DNA from: Bedellia somnulentella
Lineage: Eukaryota > Arthropoda > Insecta > Lepidoptera > Bedelliidae
Reading direction: 5' to 3'
NCBI GenBank assembly: GCA_963576735.1
Contig: OY755172.1
Location: 4,030,001-4,094,000 of the forward strand
DNA length: 64,000 bases
The position numbers and the translations under genes were made by a program. The notes beneath the pieces were generated by a model. The model worked only from the letters and a program-made list of their open reading frames with translations. It had not been told where the DNA came from and made no database searches. Shown in pieces: positions 46,501 through 53,569 of this stretch (the stretch's first letter is position 1; each line of letters opens with the position of its first letter).

Positions 46501-47803
46501 TGTTTTCTTTGGTCGTAGCGGTTGAAGGTCTACCCGAACGTGGTAAGTCTACTACTACTACTTCTCGGCCTTCTTTAAAAGCCTTATACCATTCATAAGC
46601 CCTTGTTTTCGATATACACGATTCGCCGTAGGTGTTTCGCAACATTTTTAGTGATTCACCACATGAAATATCATTCGTAGCACAAAATTTAAGGCACGCT
46701 CTTTGTTCAACAATATTTTCCATTGTAAAAATTGCCGAGGACTCAAACAAAACTATGACCAACAAAAAATGAAGTTTAAAACAAATTAAATGACAGATCC
46801 CGCTCAAATTTTGCGCGCTAAATCAGTATAGTGCTACCAACATGCAGTAAAAAAATTTTAACGACCTCTTTTACGCGGGTCTTTTTATTGACATATTCCC
46901 GATACTTTTTACACAGAGAAGTATGCCTCTCTTAAAGATTGATTTGCGGGTTGCGACCTTCACCGGTCGTCATCGGTTTCCTTACGGGATGCTAACCTGT
47001 GACTGTCTTTTGAACAGTCTGACAAGTAGAATATTATATATGGGGTCAGTTAAATTGCCTGAAACTAGACTCATATTTATTGCTTTGGTAATTTACAAAA
47101 ATAAATGCAAATAAAATATATTACCATATTAAAATATATACTCAGAGTTTATGATGTCACAGTTAAGAACAAATTACACTTAGGCATGCTTCCACAAGAA
47201 CTCCTACATTTGAAGATTTAGTATAAAAAGAATGTATGTATCCTGTCATTGTTGTTTGCTAAACCTTGGAGATGACATTTGTATAATTCTATTTAAAAAA
47301 CAATATTTATTGTTTGTTGAGACGCGTAGGGAACGAAAAAATGGTTTACAGTCAATGACATTATCTAAGGGCATGTATTATACAGGCACAATGAATTTGT
47401 CAGCTGTAATTTGTTATCACATTATGTACACCATCATATATGGTTAAAGAAATATTTGTATTTTACGAGTATTAGTATGTATTGTATGATTATGTCATAT
47501 TCTTTCATGAGATTATGATAAAAATAGAATCATGATTGATCGCATTCTAGACTTAATATAATTACAATGCTGTTTTTTATTTTAGCCGTCGTTGGATTCA
47601 AATGCCCGACCAAAGTGCCAGCTCACACCCAATCAGCGAAGTTCTGGCCCTTCCCCCGCTTCCCCGTGCCCGGCGACTGCCACCACCTGATCACCTGCGT
47701 CGAAGGTCAGCCCCGACTCATCAAGTGTGAGGAGGGCAAGGTCTTCGACGACCAGAACCTCACCTGTGAAGACCCCGAGCTTGTACCCCACTGTGGTCAC
47801 TAA
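31543..47803 (+). CDS. CPAP3 chitin-binding cuticle protein (D/E-like class)
   Basis: Five coding exons (31543-31591, 43107-43165, 44172-44334, 45343-45537, 47586-47803) splice to 227 aa. Residues 1-19 are a signal peptide (ISIRIACFLATFAFVKAG). CBM14 domains: C29-C84, C99-C152 and C162-C225, each with six cysteines. The third has a long aromatic/proline first loop (FWPFPRFPVPGDC). N-glycosylation sequons at N52 (NGT) and N213 (NLT). The chain ends two residues after the last cysteine, so there is no C-terminal tail, unlike gene 3. Three CBM14 domains and this size fit the CPAP3/obstructor family of secreted cuticle organisers. I cannot settle the subclass; linker NPEAVVGFKC and domain 2 look closer to obstructor-D/E than to A or B. 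Intron 1 is 11.5 kb and repeat-rich; intron 4 contains a mariner. Confidence 0.92.
31940..32350 (-). repeat. possible LINE 3' UTR remnant
   Basis: TTTATTTATTTATTACGGATTG looks like the A-rich tail end of a minus-strand LINE. The remainder cannot be tied to a family in this window. Confidence 0.25.
32637..32690 (-). mobile_element. LINE-C 3' tip fragment
   Basis: TATATCCATTAGTTCCCATTGGCGT-type end, decayed. Confidence 0.45.
32870..32943 (-). mobile_element. LINE-C very short 3' copy
   Basis: ACATACATAC tail repeated, then TTCTCACGCCGTTAGTTCC to GCAGAGACTATCGATCG: only the last about 55 bp of the LINE. Confidence 0.8.
32944..34500. other. gene 2 intron 1, unassigned
   Basis: AT-rich. A (CTTT)n run occurs at about 34513-34527 just beyond. 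Nothing else recognised; open frames here are short and featureless. Confidence 0.35.
34770..34975 (-). mobile_element. LINE-F 3' end fragment
   Basis: AAAAAGTCAAAAAGTTTATTTTTC, then TTTAAATTTATCATTAATCCG and GTAAAGAGAAGAAGCAACAAAG. The same order occurs at 50520-50665, where it continues into RT coding. Confidence 0.65.
35100..35240 (-). mobile_element. LINE 3' fragment with CATCAT-type end
   Basis: ATCATAATCATCAGCGAATAAACG then CCGCTGAACTGGACTTCTCC resembles the minus strand of the LINE type at 24010. Confidence 0.45.
35409..35655 (-). mobile_element. SINE-A copy
   Basis: Full-length, minus strand; CACGGCTACAAATTCCTAG to AAGCCGGCGTTACAC. Confidence 0.82.
35656..36800. other. gene 2 intron 1, unassigned
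   Basis: AT-rich, no supported feature. Confidence 0.35.
36801..37018 (-). mobile_element. SINE-A copy, variant subfamily
   Basis: ATACTCACGGCCATAAATCCC (variant end) to CGCCTCTTACGACACC; the head beyond that is lost. Confidence 0.72.
37491..37670. mobile_element. small MITE with GGATCCAGC inverted ends
   Basis: Left end TGTAGTAACGGATCCAGC. The right end reads TGTAGTCAAGGGCGGATCCAGCC-like on the minus strand. About 18 of 20 bases match with a small gap. No coding. A short internal duplication of GTTGTGGGNATAGCC type. Confidence 0.5.
37838..38110 (+). pseudogene. RTE-like reverse transcriptase fragment
   Basis: Reads RRVRKGDVISSKQFTVALE, then after a stop LDFNINGVYITHL, a second stop, and FIDDILVVAETTENLS. 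This is the RT A-to-C region, with the catalytic box changed to FIDD. Two stops mean it is dead. Confidence 0.7.
38233..38690 (+). mobile_element. SINE-A variant copy split by another SINE-A
   Basis: 5' part 38233-38299 (GTAGTGACCTTAGAATGTTG to TGACTAAGGGTAT). It resumes at 38555 (TGACTAAGGGTATGGGG) and ends GGGATTTATGGCCGTGAGTA. It is the older host of the nested copy. Confidence 0.8.
38300..38554 (-). mobile_element. SINE-A nested copy with 13-bp TSD
   Basis: Full-length minus-strand copy. TGACTAAGGGTAT occurs at 38287-38299 and 38555-38567, exactly flanking it. This fixes both ends of the family: head GCTGTGTAGTG, tail (ATGT)n then A/T. Confidence 0.93.
39020..39131 (+). mobile_element. 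SINE-A 3' fragment, diverged
   Basis: CTTCCAAAATTGACTGAACAA to TATAGCTGTGAGTATTTGTATGTA-type end. Confidence 0.65.
39304..39561 (+). mobile_element. Helitron-like non-autonomous element
   Basis: Starts TCCCATTAATATTGTAAATG after an A and ends GGGTCAGCTAG before a T. This fits Helitron 5' TC, 3' CTRR and A/T insertion. The interior carries TTTTTATCCCGGAAAAG, seen in such elements of Lepidoptera. Confidence 0.6.
40274..40454 (+). mobile_element. SINE-A 5'-truncated copy
   Basis: GTGGGGCTTTAAAGGGATTA to GTGAGTATATGCATGTATA. Confidence 0.82.
40455..41261. other. gene 2 intron 1, unassigned
   Basis: Nothing recognised except simple CTACTACTACTACTATTACG at about 40938. Confidence 0.35.
41262..41398 (+). 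mobile_element. old SINE-B head fragment
   Basis: CATGGATCAGTGGGAGGTAC (decayed A box), GCGAGTTCGAATCCTGAG (good B box), then CATCAATGTGTCTTTTGTAAG. The 3' half is lost. Confidence 0.55.
41857..42017 (-). mobile_element. SINE-A degenerate fragment
   Basis: TTAAGTGGGGAAAATATTGC, TAAGTCACCTTTTACGATACC and GGGTTAGTGCTATAGAAT keep the family order. Confidence 0.5.
42021..42115 (-). mobile_element. LINE-C short 3' copy
   Basis: ATACTCACGCTATAAGTTCCC to TTTGTACGATTCTGACAAACC. Confidence 0.75.
42126..42354 (-). mobile_element. SINE-A copy
   Basis: ACATACATATACTCACGGC to AGACGACGCTACACAGC; about 25 bp missing near the head. Confidence 0.87.
42355..42720. other. intron block of higher GC, unassigned
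   Basis: 42410-42600 is clearly richer in GC and CpG (CGTTTCGCTCGGTCGC, CACTCGGCGCGTTTACTGAC) than its surroundings and matches no repeat I recognise. It could be an intronic regulatory block or an unknown repeat. Confidence 0.3.
42734..42949 (-). mobile_element. element D copy with TSD and inverted 5' part
   Basis: Flanked by TATTTCTCAGTTA (42721-42733 and 42950-42962). On the minus strand a complete tRNA-like module (GTAGCTCAGTTGGCAGAGCG; GGTCGCGGGTTCGATCCCCG) precedes the ATTCTTTAATTATTAG tail. The segment with GTTCATGAAAACCTCATG is inverted relative to the 27280 copy. Confidence 0.82.
43107..43165 (+). CDS. gene 2 exon 2 (CBM14 domain 1 start)
   Basis: Acceptor GTTTTCAG|TGAAAG, donor TTCAG|GTATG (phase 0). 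Encodes VKAGIILQDAPACPEQHGVQ. Confidence 0.92.
43293..43600 (+). mobile_element. LINE-C 5'-truncated copy with TSD
   Basis: Flanked by CTGAGATAA (43284-43292 and 43601-43609). Encodes the last about 90 residues of the LINE protein: MLRWFGHIERMDDSKLVKEI, a frame slip, RGRPRRTHLDQIENVLKKAG, KRACMKRLMDVNEA, then WRSIVSAYPNGN. Ends in (ATGT)n. Confidence 0.85.
43720..43958 (+). mobile_element. SINE-A variant copy
   Basis: GCCGGCTTAGAATGTCACTAC to ATGGCCCTGGGAACACG with a TTTGTATGTTTGTATGT tail. In gene 2 intron 2. Confidence 0.8.
43963..44128 (-). mobile_element. LINE-C 3' copy, close to exon 3 of gene 2
   Basis: TACATACATATACTCACACC to AATCTACATCC. ATGTCAATATA appears at 43952-43962 and 44073-44083, so the 43963-44072 part looks like a separate insertion beside an older LINE-C remnant (44084-44128). 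It ends 43 bp before the exon 3 acceptor. Confidence 0.72.
44172..44334 (+). CDS. gene 2 exon 3 (CBM14 domain 1)
   Basis: Acceptor TTTTTCCAG|GCTTAC, donor GATT|GTGAGT. Encodes AYAHPELCDQFFLC to WAVDCGTRQAD. Markedly GC-rich against AT-rich introns. Confidence 0.95.
44905..45130. repeat. block with duplicated CCAAT-box motif
   Basis: GCGCTGTGATTGGTCGGA occurs at about 44989 and again at about 45058, with an inverted CCGGCCAATCAG between and another ATTGG further on (CATTTTATTGGACGCG). More GC-rich than neighbouring intron, with GCGACGTAGTCGC forming a palindrome. Possibly a MITE; the CCAAT motifs could bind NF-Y. Confidence 0.45.
45165..45225. repeat. 27-bp near-perfect hairpin
   Basis: Left arm 45165-45191 and right arm 45199-45225 are inverted copies with one mismatch in 27 and a 7-base loop (AAAACAC). 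Lies 118 bp before gene 2 exon 4. Confidence 0.85.
45343..45537 (+). CDS. gene 2 exon 4 (CBM14 domain 2)
   Basis: Acceptor AATTCCAG|TGACTC, donor GAAG|GTAATT. Encodes LTPISTPGCEYMFGIY to PFCNPE. GC-rich. Confidence 0.95.
45611..46723 (-). pseudogene. mariner transposase, frameshifted
   Basis: ATG at 46723 opens MENIVEQRACLKFCATNDISC, then helix-turn-helix DNA-binding region and SGRPSTATT linker. The first catalytic Asp is in MTGDETWVYEYD. A one-base loss at about 46215 shifts frame to QQSSEWR and on to the second Asp in HHDNAPSH. Another shift near 45890 leads to SPDMAPSDFFYF (third Asp of the DD34D triad). A third one-base loss in a T run at about 45855 precedes KLPLRGKRFESIEAIKENS, and the C-terminus reaches the TIR. 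All three acidic residues can be found, but three frameshifts make it inactive. Confidence 0.85.
45611..46909 (-). mobile_element. mariner transposon, 1.3 kb
   Basis: Termini share AAGTATCGGGAATTTGTCAATA-type inverted repeats: left starts CTAAGTATCGGGAA, right on the minus strand AAAAGTATCGGGAA. TA dinucleotides flank both sides (45609-45610 and 46910-46911). The 1299 bp length is the norm for mariner. Lies in intron 4 of gene 2, antisense to it. Confidence 0.88.
46912..47585. other. gene 2 intron 4, right part
   Basis: AT-rich, nothing recognised. Confidence 0.35.
47586..47803 (+). CDS. gene 2 exon 5 (CBM14 domain 3 and stop)
   Basis: Acceptor TTTTATTTTAG|CCGTCG. Encodes AVVGFKCPTKV to VPHCGH, TAA at 47801-47803. 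GC-rich. Confidence 0.94.
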
Positions 47804-48225
47804 TTATTTCAGTGCTTTATTTATGATTGTATTGCATACTTAAACAATACCCTAGAATTATCTTTTGTGATTTGAATGCAATAGGAAAAACAAATTATTT
47901 GTATGGTTCTTTATGATGCAATACAAATTAATATTAATTTGTATACAAAATTTAATGCCTGTAAATATGTTTAATGTTTACGTTTATGTCATTCCCACTT
48001 TTGTCTTAAAATCAGTACCGTGATATTAGTTACCATAGAATATGTACGTATAGTATTGTTTTTTACTTCTGAATTTTATTTCCTACAAAAATCCGAATGT
48101 AAATACGAAAATCGATGTAAATAGTTTATAAAAATATGAAAAATATAAATTTTACAAATAGAAACTTTTATTCTTCTCTGACGACACATACAAACGTTGT
48201 ACAAGTTAAAGCTATACATGCTAAA
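47804..48225. other. gene 2 3' UTR and flank
   Basis: No canonical AATAAA close to the stop. AATACA variants occur at about 47920. The 3' end cannot be fixed from sequence. Confidence 0.35.
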
Positions 48226-48300
48226 AATCTAAAACCAGAGATTCAAAATTAGAACTTCCTCATCCACTTTTGGACGTTGAGTGGGGAACACATTTGCCAA
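48226..48300 (-). mobile_element. SINE-A fragment
   Basis: CCAGAGATTCAAAATTAGAAC to CACTTTTGGACGTTGAGTGG. Confidence 0.55.
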
Positions 48301-49004
48301 AGGATGGTTTGTTACGTTTCTTCACTTCATCAGACTTTACAGATTTTAAATAAAAAATATATAATGCTCAGCCAGTGATTCAAAACGCAGACTTCTCAAG
48401 CTGTCACTGTCACCGCTGACCGCTAACCGAGACTGCTTAAAGATGTCCACTGCAACAGCTTACGCCAACTCAAGCAGTCCGCACGTGGTTGTTCTAAGAG
48501 TAAAACCGGGGCATGCTAAGGTAGTTTATTTGTGTTAAATAGGGCAGTGAAAGAGGAGGTAAGAAAATAAGTTAGGCATAACTTCACATAGTTTTTAAGG
48601 CCTATTGTCGAAAGTCTAAAAATTTTTCTCATACTTTTTAATAAAGAAGTCACCATTATTCATAAAAAAAGGAAAAATATCTTTTAAAACTTTAAGAAAT
48701 CATAATATGACTAATAATGCCCCTGGGTTCTAAATTGTATTCATATCTTTATTTATTATGTTTAATTGTACTTAAAATAACAATAACAGCACGAATAAAA
48801 TGAATATTTTAACTTTGCTACGAGCTCCATTTTCAGTCATTAAAATGTTGATAAAAATAAGCAGGAAAAAATTTTGAAGTGTGAATATTATGATTACATG
48901 AAGTTAGATTAACCACAAATAAAATAACGAATTCTATATGATTCAATTTAAACCCAAGAATAAAAGGAAGGGGTTTCTGAAAATAAATCAACACTAGGAT
49001 TTTC
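48301..49004. other. intergenic, unassigned
   Basis: No supported gene or repeat between convergent genes 2 and 3. Confidence 0.35.
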
Positions 49005-49014
49005 AGTTTATATA

Positions 49015-49693
49015 CATACACACATACATACATATTCTCACGCCGTTAGTTCCCATTGGGGTAGGCAGAGACTATCGATCGCCACTTTGTACGATCCTGG
49101 CAAACCTCTCTGGCTTCGTTTACATCCATCAATCTTTTCATACATGCTCTTTTATTCTTTACACTGCGGACACCTGCCTTTTTGAGCACATTTTCAATTT
49201 GATCCAAATGAGTCCTCCGAGGTCGTCCTCTACTAACATTACCTTCTACATTGGCTCTATATATCTCTTTCACCAATTTACTGTCATCCATCCTCTCTAT
49301 GTGCCCAAACCATCTCAACATTCCTTTTTCTATCTTTCTTACAATATCATCTTTTACACCACACCTTTCACGAATCACATCATTCCTCACACGATCACAT
49401 AACACACTTTTCTGAGGGATCTCATTTCTACTGCATTCACTCTTCTTTCATGCTTCTTCTGCCTTACCCAACATTCACTGCCATACATAAGCGAAGGAAC
49501 GAGGACAGCATCATGCACAGCCATTCGGGCCTTTTCAGACACCGACTGACTAGACATTAGACTATCCAATGCTCCATTTACCGCATTACCCTTTTTCACT
49601 CTTCTCTCGATATCTTCATCACACTTTCCATCCCTAGTAAACAAACTTCCCAAATATACAAACTCTTTCACTTGTTCCACTTTCTTACCATTA
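49015..49693 (-). mobile_element. LINE-C, longest copy (RTE-like C-terminus)
   Basis: About 680 bp, flanked by AGTTTATATAC (49005-49015 overlapping the tail, and 49694-49704). The minus strand encodes FVYLGSLFTRDGKCDEDIE, LDSLMSSQSVSEKARMAVHD, LMYGSECW, then after a frame slip near 49395 RVRNDVIRERCGVKDDIV, MLRWFGHIERMDDSKLV, RGRPRRTHLDQIENVLKK and WRSIVSAYPNGN. This is the post-RT C-terminus of RTE-type endonuclease/RT proteins. No RT catalytic box is within the copy. Confidence 0.85.
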
Positions 49694-49697
49694 AGTT

Positions 49698-50052
49698 TAT
49701 ATACTAATATTATAAACAGTAAAACTTTGTATGTTTGTTATTAGGCTCGAAAAAAAATTAGACCGATTTAAAAAAAATATTACCATTCGAAATTTTTCGC
49801 TAGTAATAGGCTATATTTTATTTTAGAGAAAATAGGGTATAGAACCCTACGTCGTAGGAGCGAGATATTTGAGAAAAGTTACTTATTTTGCGAACGCTGT
49901 GTGAATAATAAAAGTAGTGAGAATAATATTAAAAAGAACTCATCGCATGACAGAGACCCTCAGCCGGTCGGCTAAATATAGCAATTTGATGACATCCATT
50001 AAATGAATGCCAATCAATTTTCGACAGTAAAAAGTCTGTTCGTGTCAGCTAG
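49698..50052 (+). mobile_element. Helitron-like non-autonomous element
   Basis: Starts about TATACTAATATTATAAAC and ends GTGTCAGCTAG before T. Contains GTATGTTTGTTATTAGGCTCG and a GAACCCTACGTCGTAGGAGCG hairpin-like run. Same type as 39304. Confidence 0.6.
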
Positions 50053-50090
50053 TATATTATATAATTTAAATAAATATTAATTTATTTAAA

Positions 50091-50336
50091 GTGTAGTGTC
50101 GGCTTAGAATAGCACTACCCCATGTCTTCCGGTGGGTATACGTAAGAGGCGACTAACGGTATTGGGGCTTTTAAGGGATTTTTGGGCGATAAGGTTGGAG
50201 ACCCATCATCAACAACCTCTATTGCACCATCTTTTCCCCACGCAACTTCCAAAAGTAGCGGAGGAATTTCTTATTCCCTAGCTCTGGCTACCCCTTTAAG
50301 GGGTTTATAGCCGTGAGTATATGTATGTATGTATGT
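50091..50336 (+). mobile_element. SINE-A full-length copy
   Basis: GTGTAGTGTCGGCTTAGAATA to GTGAGTATATGTATGTATG. Confidence 0.9.
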
Positions 50337-50514
50337 CCGTATGTCGGCTACAGTGCAACCCTTATTGATATATACATAAGGAGAAAAAGTTATAACATTC
50401 TAACACAAATTTACAGTATTTTGTGTTCTATCAATTCACTTGAGATACATCTTTCACTTTCCTAATTCTTACATGATATCAGTATAACCAGACGTAGAGG
50501 TCGTCCAATGATCG

Positions 50515-51590
50515 AAATAAAAAGACAAAAGTCAAAAAGTTAATTTTTCGAAATTAAGTTACAAACTAACACTTTTTGAACGTTAATGTTTTTAAATTTA
50601 TCATTAATCCGTTGCGTTGTTTGTAAAGAGAAGAAGCAACAAAGAAACTCTTTACATTCTTAGATAACAATATTAGATAACAATCACGTAACGTGAGAAG
50701 AAAAATCCTCACCAGATAATTATTCCTCGGAATAACGAGGGCAGATTTATAGCTTTACGGACAAGGACGTGTGCGCGTTGGGTCCTTGTCGTTTAAAAAA
50801 TCTTGAACGCTGTAGTAATATTGTTTTAAAAGCATTGCATTAATTGCCTTTTTAAAAGATGCCACAGGGAATTCCAATATGTCAGAAGGAAGTTTGTTGA
50901 ACATTTGGAGGGATAGTCCTATAAAGGAGTTACTTACTTTATTAAGTCTCCACTTCGGTACGTTAAGTTTGTCCTTATTTCGAGTGTTAACATTATGCCT
51001 ATTTTGCCATTGTGTCTTGGCAGGAAAAAATAATGAGACTCGAAAGATGGTTATAGTCTGATTTATTGTATAAAAGGTTACAGCTTATATATTAAGGTAA
51101 AACGTGCGTATCTATCATATAACTTATCTTATCTTCTAACAAGCATTTATCTGTAATGAATGATACAGATAATATTTATACTAGATACAGCACGAAAGAA
51201 TCGTCCTAAGATAAGGGTGGCAACACCTATCACTAACTTTACTAAATTGGCCTATATGCTTTTTGGAATACATTAAATTCTCAAATATCTATTGGCAAGG
51301 GACAGTTAAAATGCCAATATCTTAAAATTTTTCGCGTCACGAATAAATCGACCTTAACATGTAGATAGATCGGATAGCTCGCTTTTGTAAGATAAAAACT
51401 TTATGAACATCAGCCGTTTTACCCCATAATAAAATACCGTACGACATAATACATCAAAATAACTGAAATAAACAATGCGAGCTGTTTCTATGTCTGCTAT
51501 TTCTCTAATCTTACGCACGGCATACGCTGCTGAGCTCAGCCTTTTAGAAAATGTTCGTATATGGGGATCCCATTGCAACTTAGAATTGAT
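50515..51590 (-). mobile_element. LINE-F 3' part (jockey-like)
   Basis: The minus strand encodes HIRTFSKRLSSAAYAVRKIR, DIETARIVYFSYF and, in shifted frames, a C-terminal RT-tail region. It then runs to a 3' UTR with GCAACGGATTAATGATAAAT. The same UTR is at 34770. Several frame breaks. Confidence 0.65.
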
Positions 51591-51613
51591 TGTTATACCT
51601 ATACTGTAGGGTT

Positions 51614-51830
51614 AGCAGAGGTACTAATACATGATGTCAAATCATTGTCATCTGGTGTTAAGAATACCGGTTTGCTTGAAAAATATACTCTCGTGATAAG
51701 GCAGGCCTATCGCCGCATTGTTCGAATACCTGGAATAATGTAGGATTCCTTGTGTGTAGGCTTAGATGTTTTTTCTCACCGTTAACAACGATCATGAATC
51801 AATCACACATATAATTTGGGCAAAGACACG
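51614..51830 (-). mobile_element. SINE-B diverged copy
   Basis: GCAGAGGTACTAATACATGA, GCAGGCCTATCGCCGCATTG and CTCACCGTTAACAACGATC in family order. The tRNA head is lost. Confidence 0.65.
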
Positions 51831-51835
51831 TAAGT

Positions 51836-51999
51836 ATGGCGTCCGAAGTATGAAGAATAAAAGAGCATGTATGTAAAGATTGATGGATGTATACGAAGCT
51901 AGAGAAGTTTGTCAGGATCGTACGAAGTGGCGATCAATAGTCTCTGCCTACCCCAATGGCAACTAATGGCGTGAGTATATGTATGTATGTATGTATGTA
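51836..51999 (+). mobile_element. LINE-C 5'-truncated copy
   Basis: GGCGTCCGAAGTATGAAG to (ATGT)n. A short ACACGT repeat flanks it. Confidence 0.82.
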
Positions 52000-52277
52000 C
52001 ACGTTAGTGTAGGTTCGACTGGGAGTTCGATCACAAGGCTCAATGCATGATAGGTGTTTGTTCTCCCCACTGAGATATCTCGATTGTTTTCATGATTTAT
52101 TTTCATTATTTTAGTAAAACTACAGACAAATAATAATTCTTTATGTATATACAGACTTTAACAAAAACCTAAAGTGGCTACATGCACATGTGTCATATTT
52201 ATTTATTGTATGTTTTCATTGATGTGATGTATTTCGAAATGCATAATTTAGTAAAAATATGCATTAATTTTCTTTAA

Positions 52278-52643
52278 AACATAACATAAACATAAACGTT
52301 CACGCCGAATATCCCCGAAGGGGTTGGCAGAGGTACTAATACTTCTGAACATCACGTGACTTTGTCACCTGGTGTTCAGAGTACCCACATTTTGCATGGA
52401 CAGTGTACTCACGTGATAAGGGGCAGGCCTATCGCCGTTATGTACGAATACACTGTCACATGACTAAGTACAACTCAGCCATGTGGGTTTCCTCACGATG
52501 TTTTCCCTCACCGTTAACAACCATGATAAATTAACCACACATATGTCTTTAGAAAAGACAAATTGGTGTAGGCCCGACCCAGGATTTGAACACTAGTCGT
52601 TTGCACGATAACCGAGTGTTCTACCCACTGGGCTATCACGGTT
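52278..52643 (-). mobile_element. SINE-B full-length copy
   Basis: ACATAACATAAACATAAACG tail at left; head at right CCGTGATAGCCCAGTGGGTA on the minus strand with a good B-box arm. Confidence 0.9.
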
Positions 52644-53341
52644 GTTTCTTTAAAACGTAACTAAAGATTCCAGTACACGTATTTTTATTTTTTATGTAGA
52701 TTTTCGTCTCATTAATCTTTTACTATGGTCACATATTTGTGGTATTACACCCACGAGTATAAATGTGAGTTGATTTCAAAGCAGTAAACTAGAACAAACC
52801 ATACAAAGCAACTTTTTTGTTATTTTGCGGTTGCAATATTAATGATAAATGAGAAACTGATACTAAAACCAAATTTAAAAAAGTATTTAGTTAAGTCATT
52901 GTAATCTGATTCTTGTAAGCATAGGTTAAGAGAAAAACAAATTTTAAAAACAACTAGTTTATTCCTTATATATAAAACCACTTATTACAATATTTGTATG
53001 ACTATTTCACTAAAGGCGGACAATCACGAGCGCTAATGAAAAGTATAATTAGAGGAAACCAAAGTCTCTGGCTACAATGAAATAGCAAAATATGATGAAT
53101 TGCTATCTGGTTTTTGAATATAGAAACAGTTCAACGAATATCAATTGTGATATTTGAAAACTGTATCTATGAATAACATTTAATTTTGACATTAGAGTAC
53201 TGACTATTAATTATCGGTAAATGTAATAACATTCTTATGATTGCTTTAAATTTATTGTTCCTTTTTTGTTTTTTACAATAAAAAATAAATTTACCAATGA
53301 CCATAACTGTCATCTAATTCTTCAGACTTGAAACAAGTACA
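52644..53341. other. intergenic/3' flank of gene 3
   Basis: AT-rich; a second AATAAA (minus) lies near 53280. Otherwise nothing recognised. Confidence 0.35.
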
Positions 53342-53347
53342 TTTATT
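53342..53347 (-). promoter_or_regulatory. gene 3 poly(A) signal AATAAA
   Basis: AATAAA on the minus strand 75 bp after the stop codon of gene 3. Confidence 0.6.
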
Positions 53348-53421
53348 TGTGTATTTTCTGACAATTACTTTAATAGTTTAGCAGATTGAGACGCCCGTGA
53401 GTGCGGCTACCACTATCAATG

Positions 53422-53569
53422 TTACTCTTGCACGGCTATCGCCTTGGGGGGTCGGTTGGGCTTACGACGCGAGGGTTGGGGTGATCCAGCCGGCTTGGGC
53501 TTCACAGTGGGAGGGTTCTCTAGAGCATCCAGCTCAGCGTCAGTCAGTTGGCCTTTGTACCAATCAGCG
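53422..53569 (-). CDS. gene 3 exon 6 (C-terminal tail and stop)
   Basis: Acceptor CTTTTTCAG|CGCTGA. Encodes the last Cys, ADWYKGQLTDAELDALENPP and the basic/proline-rich tail ending IAVQE, TAA at 53424-53422. Confidence 0.93.

Noticed and set aside
47567..47803. MLFFILAVVGFKCPT read as an independent start with signal peptide
   Set aside because: The apparent hydrophobic start is intron sequence; the TTTTATTTTAG acceptor at 47585 and the in-frame join to exon 4 explain this exon fully.
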